Source: UBA1930 sp943368475 (lineage in GTDB: Bacteria; Bacteroidota; Bacteroidia; Chitinophagales; Chitinophagaceae). From it: a stretch of 64,000 nucleotides of DNA. Both the position numbers and the translations under genes were made by a program. Shown here piece by piece: positions 24,937 to 34,439 of the stretch; position 1 is the stretch's first letter; each line of letters starts with the position of its first letter. The notes under the pieces are model-generated. The model made no database searches. It was not told the DNA's origin and saw only the letters and a program-made list of their open reading frames with translations. The stretch is taken from assembly GCA_943368475.1 (NCBI GenBank), contig CALRLF020000007.1:32073-96072 (forward strand). The letters are read 5' to 3'.

Positions 24937-25569
24937 ATGCAACCCATTTTCATTACAGGTATAGGAACCGATGTTGGTAAAACCATTGTGAGTGCTATTG
25001 TAACAGAAGCATTGCAAGCCGATTACTGGAAACCTGTACAAGCCGGTTTTGAAACTGATACAGATGCTTTGCAAGTAAGCAGTTTAATTACCAATACAAA
25101 TACAATTGTTCATCCCGAAGTGTATAAACTGCAAATGCCTGCATCGCCACATATAGCAGCAAGAGATGAGCAAGTACAAATCAATCTAAATCATATCATC
25201 AACCAACAACCCCAAACCCCAAACTCCAAAATTGTAATTGAAGGTGCAGGTGGAATATTGGTTCCATTAAATGAAACCGAATTTGTAATTGATTTAATTG
25301 AACAATTACAAGCCAAAGTAATTTTAGTGAGTAGAAATTATTTAGGCAGCATCAATCATTCCTTGTTAACAGCAGCTATTTGCAAGCAAAGAAATATCGA
25401 TGTGTTGGGCTGGATTTTTAATGATACTTATTTAGACTATGAGGATGAGATTGTGAATTGGTCGGGCCATCCTAAAATTGGCAGTATTCCTTTTACAAAG
25501 TGTATAAATAAAGATTTCATTACACAGCAAGCTGAAAAGATACAATTATCTTTACGTGAGTCGTTATGA
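24937..25569 (+). CDS. bioD: dethiobiotin synthase
   Basis: This 210-residue protein matches BioD, which forms the ureido ring of dethiobiotin from diaminopelargonic acid, CO2 and ATP. GIGTDVGKT (8-16) is the P-loop, YWKPVQAG is the substrate lysine region, and EGAGGILVPL is the second nucleotide motif. Other biotin genes are not in this window. It overlaps the next gene by 4 bp (ATGA), so it heads a tightly packed run bioD - MTHFS - lpxK - rnr. Confidence 0.93.
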   Translation: MQPIFITGIGTDVGKTIVSAIVTEALQADYWKPVQAGFETDTDALQVSSLITNTNTIVHPEVYKLQMPASPHIAARDEQVQINLNHIINQQPQTPNSKIVIEGAGGILVPLNETEFVIDLIEQLQAKVILVSRNYLGSINHSLLTAAICKQRNIDVLGWIFNDTYLDYEDEIVNWSGHPKIGSIPFTKCINKDFITQQAEKIQLSLRESL

Positions 25570-26135
25570 TTAAAAAAGAACTCAGAAAAATTTATAAAGA
25601 AAAGAGATTAAACATCGCTTCAAAAGACAAGTTGAAGTGGGATGATTTAATGCTCATTCAATTTCAACAGTTCGATTTTGGTAATGCACAAATATTGCTT
25701 ACTTATTGGCCAATGGCTCATTCCAACGAACCCAATACACATTTGTTTTCATCTTACTTAAGACATTCAATTCCCGATTTACAAATCTGCTATCCTGTTG
25801 TTGATACAACAACTGAAACCATGAAAGCTGTATTGATTAATGAAGACACAGTTTATCATACCAGTGCTTATGGAATAACAGAACCAACAGAAGGTGCTGT
25901 TATCAGTCCTGTAGATTTTGATATAATTTTTGTGCCTCAATTAATTTATGATGTTCAGGGTTTTAGGGTAGGTTTTGGCAAAGGTTATTACGATAAATAT
26001 TTAGCCAATTGCCGTGAAGATGCTATTACAATTGGGTTCAACTATTTTGAACCAGTTGATAAAATTGAGGATGCCGACGATTTTGATGTACCTTTAGATT
26101 ATTGTGTAACACCCGAAAAGATTTATGAATTTTAA
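25566..26135 (+). CDS. 5-formyltetrahydrofolate cyclo-ligase
   Basis: This 189-residue protein has the N-terminal KKELRKIYKEKR helix and the C-terminal GFGKGYYDKYL motif of the MTHFS family, which converts 5-formyl-THF to 5,10-methenyl-THF using ATP. Both flanking overlaps (4 bp with bioD, 11 bp with lpxK) point to one transcript. The enzyme is cytoplasmic. Confidence 0.93.
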   Translation: MIKKELRKIYKEKRLNIASKDKLKWDDLMLIQFQQFDFGNAQILLTYWPMAHSNEPNTHLFSSYLRHSIPDLQICYPVVDTTTETMKAVLINEDTVYHTSAYGITEPTEGAVISPVDFDIIFVPQLIYDVQGFRVGFGKGYYDKYLANCREDAITIGFNYFEPVDKIEDADDFDVPLDYCVTPEKIYEF

Positions 26136-27210
26136 TACACTTTTTTTAAAATCATTCCGAGTTTTATTATTGCCTTTTGCTTTGTTGTATGGCATTGTTG
26201 TAATGATAAGGAACTGGATGTTCGATAAAAAATATTTAAAAAGTGCAGCATTCAATTTCCCTTTGATTTGTGTGGGTAATTTAGCTGTTGGAGGTACAGG
26301 AAAATCGCCAATGGTGGAGTATTTAATTGAGTTGCTTTCGCCACAATTTGAGATTGGTACATTAAGCCGTGGTTATAAAAGAAAAACCAAAGGTTATGCA
26401 TTGGCCAATGAAAATACAACTGCACTAGAAATAGGAGATGAGCCAATGCAGTTTCACAATAAGTTTCCGCATGTAGCAGTTGCTGTTGGGGAAGAAAGAT
26501 TGGTGGCTATCCCTCAATTATTGCAAGATAAACCAAACTTACAAGCTATTATTTTAGACGATGCTTTTCAACATAGAGAAGTAAGGGCTGGCTTTAATAT
26601 TGTACTCACAGAATATAGCAATATTTACACACAGGATTTCTTTTTGCCAACTGGCGATTTAAGAGACGAATGGAAAAGTGCCAAACGAGCAGATGTGATT
26701 ATTGTAACGAAATGTCCTGCTGATATGAGCCAGGATAAAAAATATAAAATCATCCGTAGCTTAAAACCCTTGCCACATCAGCATTTGTACTTCACTACAA
26801 TTGAGTATGGAACGCCTTATCATATAACCAATACAACAGATGAATGGATATTAACAACCAACGATGAAGTGTTGTTAACTTGTGGTATAGCGAATCCAAA
26901 GCCATTGAAGGAGTACTTATTAAATACTGTTCACACATACTACCAAAAAGATTTTAGTGATCACCATATTTTTTCAATTGATGATTTGAATGAAATCAAA
27001 GAACGTTTTGAATCAATCAATACAAAAAGAAAAATAATTCTAACAACCGAAAAAGATGCTGTACGTTTAGTAAAGTTTACAGACGAGTTGAAAGATTTGC
27101 CTTTGTATGTAATACCAGTAAAGCATCGTTTTTTATTTGATGATACCCAGCAGTTCAATCAATTAGTAACCACCTTTATCAGCAATTTTACCTTTAATCC
27201 AGAAGCATGA
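26125..27210 (+). CDS. lpxK: tetraacyldisaccharide 4'-kinase
   Basis: This 361-residue protein matches LpxK, which phosphorylates the 4' position of the lipid A disaccharide at the inner membrane. An N-terminal hydrophobic helix (about 9-28) precedes the Walker A segment LAVGGTGKSP (53-62). SRGYKRKTKGY, DDAFQHREVRAGF and the LPTGDLRDEW block are all family hallmarks. With kdsA in the same window it shows that the organism makes lipid A/LPS. It overlaps both neighbours (11 bp upstream, 4 bp downstream). Confidence 0.95.
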   Translation: MNFNTLFLKSFRVLLLPFALLYGIVVMIRNWMFDKKYLKSAAFNFPLICVGNLAVGGTGKSPMVEYLIELLSPQFEIGTLSRGYKRKTKGYALANENTTALEIGDEPMQFHNKFPHVAVAVGEERLVAIPQLLQDKPNLQAIILDDAFQHREVRAGFNIVLTEYSNIYTQDFFLPTGDLRDEWKSAKRADVIIVTKCPADMSQDKKYKIIRSLKPLPHQHLYFTTIEYGTPYHITNTTDEWILTTNDEVLLTCGIANPKPLKEYLLNTVHTYYQKDFSDHHIFSIDDLNEIKERFESINTKRKIILTTEKDAVRLVKFTDELKDLPLYVIPVKHRFLFDDTQQFNQLVTTFISNFTFNPEA

Positions 27211-29255
27211 ATATGAAGAAAAAAAATAAACATACCACCACAAAAAATACTGGAGAAATGAACCTTGCAAAAGGTGTGTTGGATGTTACACGTAGTGGTA
27301 TTGGTTATGTGGTAATACCCAATGGAGCTGGTGATGTGTTGGTGCGTCAAGGAGATTTTAATACAGCTTTACATGGCGATACAGTTCGTGTAAAAATTGT
27401 AAAAGAAAACTTGAACTCTGGGCGTAAAGAAGGTAAAATATTAGAAGTAATCAGTCGTAAGCAAACTGAGTTTATTGGTCATTTGCAACTATCCAACAAT
27501 TTTGCTTTTTTTGTTCCTGCAACCGAAAAACCAATGCCCGATTTATTTATTCCATTAGATAAAATAAATGGTGCAAAGCATAAAGAAAAAGTAATTGCAA
27601 GATTGGTGAAATGGGAAAAAGGTGATAAAAAACCAATTGGTGAAATTGTAAGTGTATTAACTGCAACAGATGAAAATGATGCAGCTATGAAAGAACTCTT
27701 AGCCGAAGCTGGATTCCCTCTATCTTTTCCTGAAGAAGTAATGAAAGAGGCCAATAAACTCACTGATGATTTTCCGGCAGATGAAATTAAAAAACGTAAA
27801 GACTTTAGAGACGTACTCACTTTTACCATTGACCCAGTTGATGCAAAAGATTTTGATGATGCATTATCCATAAAAAAATTAAGTAAAGATGTATATGAAA
27901 TTGGTGTGCATATTGCCGATGTAAGCCATTATGTGCTGCCAGATTCTAAACTGGATGAAGAAGCTTATAAACGTGCAACATCAGTTTATTTGCCAGATCG
28001 AGTAAATCCTATGTTACCCGAAAAAATTTCGAATGAGCTGTGTTCTTTACGTCCACACGAAACGAAGTTTACTTTTTCTGCTGTATTTGAAATAACAACA
28101 AAAGGCGAAATAAAAAAATATTGGTTGGGTAAAACCATCATTCATTCTGATCATCGATTTGCGTATGAAGATGTACAAAAGATTATAGAAGAAAAGAATG
28201 GCAAAGGTATATATGAGGAAGAGTTGTTGTTGATGCATGATCTAGCACAAGGTTTACGTAAAGAAAGATTTAGCCACGGTGCTATTAATTTCTCTTCTCA
28301 AGAAGTACGTTTTAAATTAGATGACAAAGGGAAGCCAATTGGTATTGTTGTAAAAGAAAGTAAAGAAGCCAATCAGTTAATTGAAGAGTTTATGTTGTTG
28401 GCTAACAGAACAGTTGCTGAACACATTTTTAAATTGAAAGTAGTTGATAAAGAATCCTCGGCTGGAAAAGTACCTATTCCTTTTCCTTATCGTGTGCATG
28501 ATCAGCCAGATGAAGAGAAGCTAAAACCATTTACTGTTTTTGCTAAAAAGTATGGGCATAAATTCGATACGTCAACACCAGATAAAATTGCAGAAAGTTT
28601 TAATCAGTTGTTGTTAGATGCAAAAGGTAAACCAGAGCAACAAGTGTTGGAACAATTGGGCATTCGAACAATGGCTAAAGCAGTTTATACAGTGAATGAT
28701 ATTGGACATTATGGATTGGCATTTGAGCATTACTGTCATTTTACTTCTCCCATTCGTCGTTATCCAGATGTATTGGTGCATCGTGTGTTACAAAGTGTTT
28801 TGCAAGGTAATACTATCAACGATAAAAAGATGGAAGAGAAGTGTAGACATGCGAGTGAACGTGAACGTGCAGCAATGGATTGTGAAAGATCTGGGAATAA
28901 ATACAAACAAGTAGAATATTTGAAAGACCATTTAGGCGAAATATTCGAAGGTGTAATTAGTGGTGTTGCCAGTTTTGGCTTTTGGGTAGAAACTGTTGCT
29001 CATAAATGTGAAGGCTTGGTAAGCATTGTTGGTTTGAGCGATTTCGACGATTTTAGAGCCATTGAAGGTGAATACAGTTTAGTTGGTAGAAGAAGTGGTA
29101 AAGTTTTTAGAATGGGAGATAAGGTATTTATTAAAGTTGTTGCAGCCAATTTAGATAAACGTCAGTTAGATTATGAATGGGTTATGAATCCTGACGTAAG
29201 TGAGGAATCTGTTAGTGAAAGAACTGTTGTTAAGTCTAAGCGTAAAAAGAAATAA
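27207..29255 (+). CDS. rnr: ribonuclease R
   Basis: This 682-residue RNB-family 3'-5' exoribonuclease starts with cold-shock-like OB domains (about 20-150). The catalytic RNB domain carries the aspartate cluster DPVDAKDFDD (209-218) and later HFTSPIRRYPDVLVHR. An S1 domain follows near the C-terminus (LGEIFEGVISGVASFGFWVE), and the protein ends in a basic tail. It degrades structured RNA in the cytoplasm. Start options are ATG 27207, overlapping the lpxK stop, or ATG 27213; the first is used. A strong bidirectional terminator follows. Confidence 0.95.
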   Translation: MNMKKKNKHTTTKNTGEMNLAKGVLDVTRSGIGYVVIPNGAGDVLVRQGDFNTALHGDTVRVKIVKENLNSGRKEGKILEVISRKQTEFIGHLQLSNNFAFFVPATEKPMPDLFIPLDKINGAKHKEKVIARLVKWEKGDKKPIGEIVSVLTATDENDAAMKELLAEAGFPLSFPEEVMKEANKLTDDFPADEIKKRKDFRDVLTFTIDPVDAKDFDDALSIKKLSKDVYEIGVHIADVSHYVLPDSKLDEEAYKRATSVYLPDRVNPMLPEKISNELCSLRPHETKFTFSAVFEITTKGEIKKYWLGKTIIHSDHRFAYEDVQKIIEEKNGKGIYEEELLLMHDLAQGLRKERFSHGAINFSSQEVRFKLDDKGKPIGIVVKESKEANQLIEEFMLLANRTVAEHIFKLKVVDKESSAGKVPIPFPYRVHDQPDEEKLKPFTVFAKKYGHKFDTSTPDKIAESFNQLLLDAKGKPEQQVLEQLGIRTMAKAVYTVNDIGHYGLAFEHYCHFTSPIRRYPDVLVHRVLQSVLQGNTINDKKMEEKCRHASERERAAMDCERSGNKYKQVEYLKDHLGEIFEGVISGVASFGFWVETVAHKCEGLVSIVGLSDFDDFRAIEGEYSLVGRRSGKVFRMGDKVFIKVVAANLDKRQLDYEWVMNPDVSEESVSERTVVKSKRKKK

Positions 29256-29274
29256 ATCTGTTTTGGTATAAACT

Positions 29275-29305
29275 AAAAAACCTGTACTTGTGGTACAGGT
29301 TTTTT
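29275..29305. terminator. bidirectional Rho-independent terminator between rnr and the T9SS protein gene
   Basis: A perfect 13-bp stem (AAAAAACCTGTAC / GTACAGGTTTTTT) with a 5-nt loop and T runs on both strands lies between the convergent rnr and T9SS cargo genes. Confidence 0.9.
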
Positions 29306-29328
29306 TATAAATAGGTTACAAATTAAAA

Positions 29329-30534
29329 TTATTGTACAACTACTTTGTCGTAATAAACAGATTTGCCACTGTTGTTGGTTACTTTAATAAAATACAATCC
29401 ACTCGCTGCACCTTTCGGTAAGTTAATTTTTTCGTTTTGTAAACCATTTATAGCAACAGTTTTTGTAATTACTCGTTTGCCATTGGCATCGCTCAATTCA
29501 ACTGAATAATTACCAGCTGGTAACTTATCAAACTGAACGGCAAATGTTTTATTTACTGCAGGATTAGGATAAACTGAGATTGAATTATTTAATTTCACAT
29601 CTTCCAAAACTGGATTAGCTTTTGTATTTTGATAAGCCAAATTTGCATTTGCTAAATCCGATGCATTGTACACTGTTGCATCAGTCTTATCAATTGGTTT
29701 TGCATCAAGTGTAGATAAATTAACCTTGTAGTAATTATCTATTTGTGTAGCACTGCTAACAAATACATCTCCATTAATATCAACAGCAGCACCATTTGTA
29801 GTAAAATTCGATGGTAGATTTTTTACAGTACCAATATGCTCAGCTATTCTTGTTGCAATATTAATTTTAAACACCTGATTGCGATAAGTAAACAAATATA
29901 AATTGCCGTAAACATCAGCAATTAAATCGCCACCCCAACTTGTACATTGGTTGTGTACACTTATGCCATTATTTTTTTTGCTGTCTACTAATGCTCCCAA
30001 TTTAGTAATTACAGGTTTGGTTCCTGTTGTAAATTGAATAAGCTGATTGCCATCGTTTGTAAGAGCATAGCCATTTCCGTCAGCGGCAAAAGTCATACGT
30101 GTTATTACATTACTTTCATCTACACGAGGTCCGGTTGAGTAATTTATATCTGTATTTACAATAACAACAGTTTCACTATTGTTTAAATCAATGTAACGTA
30201 AATCATTGCCCCACATTTGAGAAAAGTATAAACGATTATTTTTTGCATCAAATGCAGTTGCAGCAACACCATTGGCCGTTGGCACACCAGTTTGTTGTGG
30301 AAGAATAAGCCGAGCATCAGCATTCAAGAAATTGTATTGTACCTGTTTGGCATCGCTTGCACTGTACAATGTTCTAAGAACGTTGCCATTGTTTAAATCA
30401 ATTTCTCTAATGGCTGTCCAAACATAATTGCCTTTGCCCTCACCTGTAATTGCAAATGCTCTATTTGCCTGAGCTTGGCTTTTGTTGCTAATAATAGCAG
30501 TAAGTAAAAGGATGGGTAAAAATAATTTCTTCAT
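29329..30534 (-). CDS. T9SS type A sorting domain protein, beta-propeller-like
   Basis: This 401-residue secreted protein has a signal peptide (about 1-21). The central region of repeated beta-strand units (RLYFSQMWGNDLRYIDL, GYALTNDGNQLIQF and VFKINIATRIAEHIG) suggests a propeller. A type A C-terminal sorting domain (319-401) begins ISVYPNPAVN and ends KVVVQ. The CTD would be cleaved during T9SS export and the protein retained on the cell surface or released. The role is unknown. It is downstream of murQ on the same strand (68-bp gap) but need not be related. Confidence 0.85.
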   Translation of the reverse strand: MKKLFLPILLLTAIISNKSQAQANRAFAITGEGKGNYVWTAIREIDLNNGNVLRTLYSASDAKQVQYNFLNADARLILPQQTGVPTANGVAATAFDAKNNRLYFSQMWGNDLRYIDLNNSETVVIVNTDINYSTGPRVDESNVITRMTFAADGNGYALTNDGNQLIQFTTGTKPVITKLGALVDSKKNNGISVHNQCTSWGGDLIADVYGNLYLFTYRNQVFKINIATRIAEHIGTVKNLPSNFTTNGAAVDINGDVFVSSATQIDNYYKVNLSTLDAKPIDKTDATVYNASDLANANLAYQNTKANPVLEDVKLNNSISVYPNPAVNKTFAVQFDKLPAGNYSVELSDANGKRVITKTVAINGLQNEKINLPKGAASGLYFIKVTNNSGKSVYYDKVVVQ

Positions 30535-30602
30535 AAACTTTTGATTTTAGAAACCTAATTTATGAAGAAATAAGTTGATGCAAACAAATATTTTATGAAC
30601 GA

Positions 30603-31424
30603 TTAAACAACAACAGCTGAGTCAATTGTTTTTTTAACACTTCCGTATTTTAAAAGCATTTCTTTTGCAATAGTATAATCGGTAATTGATAACTGTTCCA
30701 TTACCATTTTCACACCACGGTCTACCAACTTTTCATTGCTTAGTTGCATGTTCACCATTTTATTATCCTCTACTCTGCCTAATTGAATCATTACAGTAGT
30801 ACTAATCATGTTTAAGACCAGTTTTTGTGCAGTACCACTTTTCATTCTTGTACTTCCAGTCACAAATTCTGGACCTACTACTACTTCAACAGGGTAATCA
30901 GCAGCTGCTGAAACAGGAGAGTTGGGGTTGCAGCAAATACTACCTGTTGCAATATTTCTTTTTTTACATTCTTCTAAAGCCCCAATTACATAAGGTGTTG
31001 TGCCACTTGCAGCAAGTCCAATAACTACATCTTTATCGGTAATGTCGTATTCTAATAAGTCAGTCCAGCCTTGCAATTTGTTGTCTTCTGCAAATTCAAC
31101 AGCTTCAGTGATGGCTTTATAACCACCAGCAATGATGCCAATTACTAAACCATAAGGCACACCATAAGTAGGTGGGCATTCACTGGCATCTACAATACCC
31201 AATCGTCCACTTGTACCTGCACCTATATAAAATAATCGACCACCCGAAAGCATTTTATCACTAATTACAGAAGTCAATTTTTCTATTTGTGGAATGGCTT
31301 TTTCAACAGCCAATGGAACAGTTTTATCTTCCTCATTAATATTGGTAAGTACTTCTTCTACAGACATTTTTTCCAAGTGTCTGTAAGTTGAGGGTTGTTC
31401 GGTAACTCGTATGAATTTATTCAT
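30603..31424 (-). CDS. murQ: N-acetylmuramic acid 6-phosphate etherase
   Basis: This 273-residue SIS-fold enzyme cleaves the lactyl ether of MurNAc 6-phosphate to give GlcNAc 6-phosphate. GRLFYIGAGTSGRLGIVDASE, GIIAGG, GLAASGTTPYV, and STRMKSGTAQKLVLNM are signature segments; the catalytic Glu and the phosphate-binding Ser/Thr lie in these. It lies 49 bp downstream of the sugar kinase gene. Together they form a small peptidoglycan-recycling unit: the kinase phosphorylates, MurQ removes lactate. Confidence 0.96.
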   Translation of the reverse strand: MNKFIRVTEQPSTYRHLEKMSVEEVLTNINEEDKTVPLAVEKAIPQIEKLTSVISDKMLSGGRLFYIGAGTSGRLGIVDASECPPTYGVPYGLVIGIIAGGYKAITEAVEFAEDNKLQGWTDLLEYDITDKDVVIGLAASGTTPYVIGALEECKKRNIATGSICCNPNSPVSAAADYPVEVVVGPEFVTGSTRMKSGTAQKLVLNMISTTVMIQLGRVEDNKMVNMQLSNEKLVDRGVKMVMEQLSITDYTIAKEMLLKYGSVKKTIDSAVVV

Positions 31425-31473
31425 ATCAGCAAATTAACGCAAAATATTGCGGATTTATTCTGATAAATGTAAG

Positions 31474-32310
31474 TTACTTATGGTAATTTATCAAACCTTC
31501 CATTGGTTTTTTTAAAACAGTACCCAATTCCAGCTCATAGGAGCTGCATAAATCTTTCAAAATGTCTTTAAAACCGTAGGCTATGCTACCCACAAAATGA
31601 ATAGGTAATGTCCAGCTTTCACTGTATTTATTCAGGTGGGTAAAGAAAAAATCATTCAGGCAATCTTCAATTATGTTTTCAACCATAAAATGACCTCTAT
31701 TTTCGGCTAAAAATTTTGCAAAAGTGGCTAAGTATCGGTTGGCCAATGGCTTTTTATAAACCGATTCAAGTATTTCGTTTTTGTTAGTGTTAAACAGTTT
31801 TTCAAACCGGTTCATTAAATCTTCGTCAAACGTATTGTACAAATAATATTGAATTACTTTCTTGCCTAAATAAGCTCCACTGCCTTCATCTCCAAGTATA
31901 TAACCTAAACCTGGACTGTTTTTTACAATTTTGTTGCCATTGTAATAGCATGAATTAGATCCAGTGCCTAAAATACAGGCAATTCCTTTTTTATTGCCAC
32001 ACAAAGCTCTTGCTGCTGCTAATAAATCGTGATTGGCGTCAATTTTTGCAGTAGTAAATAATTTTTTTAAAGCAATTTTTACAATTTTCACGTTATTGGC
32101 GTTGCTTAATCCTGTGCCATAATAATAAATTTCATCAACTGTCACATTTTTAAGTTTGGGCATTAATTCCTTTTGCAGTAAAAGAATGATTTGCTCACTA
32201 TTCAGGAAGTAAGGACTGATCCCTTGTGTAATAATTGTTTTCTTTTTGCCATCATTTATTAAGCACCATTCACATTTTGTAGAGCCACTATCGGCAATTA
32301 ATTTTATCAT
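31474..32310 (-). CDS. BadF/BadG-type amino-sugar kinase (GlcNAc/MurNAc kinase-like)
   Basis: This 278-residue protein has the ASKHA-fold phosphate loop ADSGSTKCEW (6-15), a second GTGSNS loop and PGLGYILGDEGSGAYLG, the signature of N-acetylhexosamine kinases in the BadF/BadG/BcrA family. Placed just upstream of murQ, its substrate is probably MurNAc and/or GlcNAc from cell-wall turnover, as in the MurK-MurQ pairs of other bacteria. The substrate preference cannot be read from sequence. Confidence 0.85.
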   Translation of the reverse strand: MIKLIADSGSTKCEWCLINDGKKKTIITQGISPYFLNSEQIILLLQKELMPKLKNVTVDEIYYYGTGLSNANNVKIVKIALKKLFTTAKIDANHDLLAAARALCGNKKGIACILGTGSNSCYYNGNKIVKNSPGLGYILGDEGSGAYLGKKVIQYYLYNTFDEDLMNRFEKLFNTNKNEILESVYKKPLANRYLATFAKFLAENRGHFMVENIIEDCLNDFFFTHLNKYSESWTLPIHFVGSIAYGFKDILKDLCSSYELELGTVLKKPMEGLINYHK

Positions 32311-32418
32311 AAAACAGATTTATATATAGTCAATTTATTAATCAAATTTAAACTTACAAACTTGTAAACTAATTTATCTGATATTCGTATTTTATTTTAG
32401 TACAAAGAAGCAACATTT

Positions 32419-34011
32419 ATGGGAAGTAAAAAATTACAGGTTTGGTTACCAGCTCTTTTTTCATTGGTAATGGTACTCGGAATGTTTATTGGTTATCAAT
32501 TAAGAGAAACATCTGGCAGTAGCAGTTTCTTAAGCTCAAATAGAAAAACATCGGTACAGGAAGTGATGGATTTAATACGAACCAAATATGTAGATGCTGT
32601 TAAAATAGATAGCATTAGTGAATTGGCAATTGAAGAGTTATTAACGCATTTAGACCCTCATTCCATCTATATTCCACCAACAGATGTTAAATCTGTAAAC
32701 GAAGATTTAATGGGTAATTTTCAGGGCATTGGGGTAGAGTTTCAAATGTTCGATGATACTGTGAATATTGTTAATGTTTTAAAAGATGGTCCTTCGGATA
32801 AAGCTGGTGTGCAAATAGGTGATAAAATTATTTTGGTAAATGATACCGTAAAAATGGCAGGGGTTTCAATAAAGACAGATGCGATAAGAAAATATTTGCG
32901 AGGAGGTGAAAATAGCAAAGTAAATATTACTTTTTTTAGAGATGGTCAGTTAAAAAAAATTGAAATTACAAGAGGTAATATACCTGTATCAACAATAGAT
33001 GCAGCCTATATGATTGATGCTACGATAGGGTTTATTCGCATTAATAAGTTTGGCGATAAAACCTATGAAGAGTTTATGCAAAACTTAGAGAAATTACAAA
33101 AAAGAGGAATGCAGCAATTGATATTGGATTTGCGAGGAAACGGTGGTGGATTAATGAATGAAGCAGTTGACATTGCTGATGAATTTTTAGAGGGCAATAA
33201 ACTAATTGTTTATACAGAAGGCAATAAGGCTCCACGTTATGAATACAAATGCAAAAGGGATGGTTTGTTTGAAAAAGGTAAGCTTGTTGTGCTGGTAGAT
33301 GAAACCAGTGCTAGTGCAAGTGAAGTTTTATCTGGTGCATTACAAGATTGGGATAGAGCAACCATTATTGGTAGAAGAACCTTTGGAAAAGGATTGGTGC
33401 AGCAGCAGTTTCAATTGGGTAATGGTGGGGCAGTAAGATTAACTGTTTCTAGATATTATTCTCCCTTGGGTCGAAACATTCAAAAACCATATTCCAATAA
33501 ATCTCGTAAAGAGTATAATGAAGAACTAATTGAAAGGTATCATGATGGAGAAGTTGTAAAAGGAGATTCTTTAAAAAGTAAAGGACCATCTTTTAAAACA
33601 CCTGCTGGCAGAATTGTTTATGGTGGGGGTGGAATAACGCCAGATATTTTTGTAGGGGCTGATACAAGTTTTTTAAATGAGCAAATGGCAAGCATTTACA
33701 AGAAAAATTCTTTGAGCAAATTTGTATATGCCTATTTTTTGGAAAATAAAAGCTATTTCAAAGCGTTTTCATCGGTAGAAAGTTTAGCTCAAAAGTTTGT
33801 TCCGGCAGAAAAAGAGTGGCTTCGGTTCAATGATTTTGTCAAAAAAGATAGTATATCGTTAAACAAAAATTCTGTTGAGCTAAAAAATGATGTGCTTGAA
33901 CAAATTCAGGAATTAATGGCAAAGCAGCTTTTTAAAACTGAAGGGTACTTTGAAGTAATGAATAAACGAGACAATATTGTTCAACGAGCCATACTTGCAT
34001 TTAAGAATTAA
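32419..34011 (+). CDS. S41 family C-terminal processing peptidase
   Basis: This 530-residue protein has an N-terminal membrane anchor (about 8-27), a PDZ domain (about 90-180) and the S41 catalytic domain. SASASE around 297-302 supplies the nucleophile (Ser299 by family spacing) and Lys324 in TFGKGLV is the general base, 25 residues later as in Prc/CtpA. The C-terminal region carries an extra helical part. It would cut C-termini of periplasmic or envelope proteins. It is divergent from the sugar kinase gene; no clear promoter box is seen in the 108-bp gap. Confidence 0.92.
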   Translation: MGSKKLQVWLPALFSLVMVLGMFIGYQLRETSGSSSFLSSNRKTSVQEVMDLIRTKYVDAVKIDSISELAIEELLTHLDPHSIYIPPTDVKSVNEDLMGNFQGIGVEFQMFDDTVNIVNVLKDGPSDKAGVQIGDKIILVNDTVKMAGVSIKTDAIRKYLRGGENSKVNITFFRDGQLKKIEITRGNIPVSTIDAAYMIDATIGFIRINKFGDKTYEEFMQNLEKLQKRGMQQLILDLRGNGGGLMNEAVDIADEFLEGNKLIVYTEGNKAPRYEYKCKRDGLFEKGKLVVLVDETSASASEVLSGALQDWDRATIIGRRTFGKGLVQQQFQLGNGGAVRLTVSRYYSPLGRNIQKPYSNKSRKEYNEELIERYHDGEVVKGDSLKSKGPSFKTPAGRIVYGGGGITPDIFVGADTSFLNEQMASIYKKNSLSKFVYAYFLENKSYFKAFSSVESLAQKFVPAEKEWLRFNDFVKKDSISLNKNSVELKNDVLEQIQELMAKQLFKTEGYFEVMNKRDNIVQRAILAFKN

Positions 34012-34108
34012 ATACACAAATAGAGGATTAATGATGGAAATATAAATTATTGTCGTACTATTGTGCAACAATTTGACGGATTGGAGTATCTATTTATTTA
34101 AATTGAGT

Positions 34109-34348
34109 ATGGAAATAACGGATAAGATATATATCCTGAAGAAAAAGAAATTAATGTACGGTCCTTATACTTTTGAAGCAATTAAAGAAAAAGGGTTAAG
34201 ACATACCGACATGATTTGGTTTTCTGGATTACAAGATTGGACTCCGGTAGATAAAATAGATGCTCTTTCAATACATGTGAAGTCAAGTAAAACGCATCAA
34301 CCTAGGAAAAAGACCTTAATAGAAAAAGTTTTTAGTTTTTTAAATTAA
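34109..34348 (+). CDS. GYF_2 (DUF4339) domain small protein
   Basis: This 79-residue protein consists almost entirely of a GYF_2/DUF4339 unit: YILKKKKLMYGPYTFEAI, then DMIWFSGLQDWTPVDKI. Such domains are thought to bind proline-rich or other partner peptides and are usually attached to membrane proteins; here the protein is solitary with a basic C-terminal tail. The ATG at 34109 is chosen because the conserved domain starts just after it; a longer frame from 34061 adds 16 unconserved residues. Confidence 0.78.
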   Translation: MEITDKIYILKKKKLMYGPYTFEAIKEKGLRHTDMIWFSGLQDWTPVDKIDALSIHVKSSKTHQPRKKTLIEKVFSFLN

Positions 34349-34439
34349 ATTTTTTTCAACCCATCCCCAAACTACTGAAAATTGCTTGTTGCAAAACAGG
34401 TTAAATTATATTACTGTACGCTAAGTATTAGTTATTGTT

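Noticed and set aside
27479..27871. 130-codon minus-strand ORF inside rnr
   Set aside because: It is antisense to the catalytic core of RNase R; no independent support.
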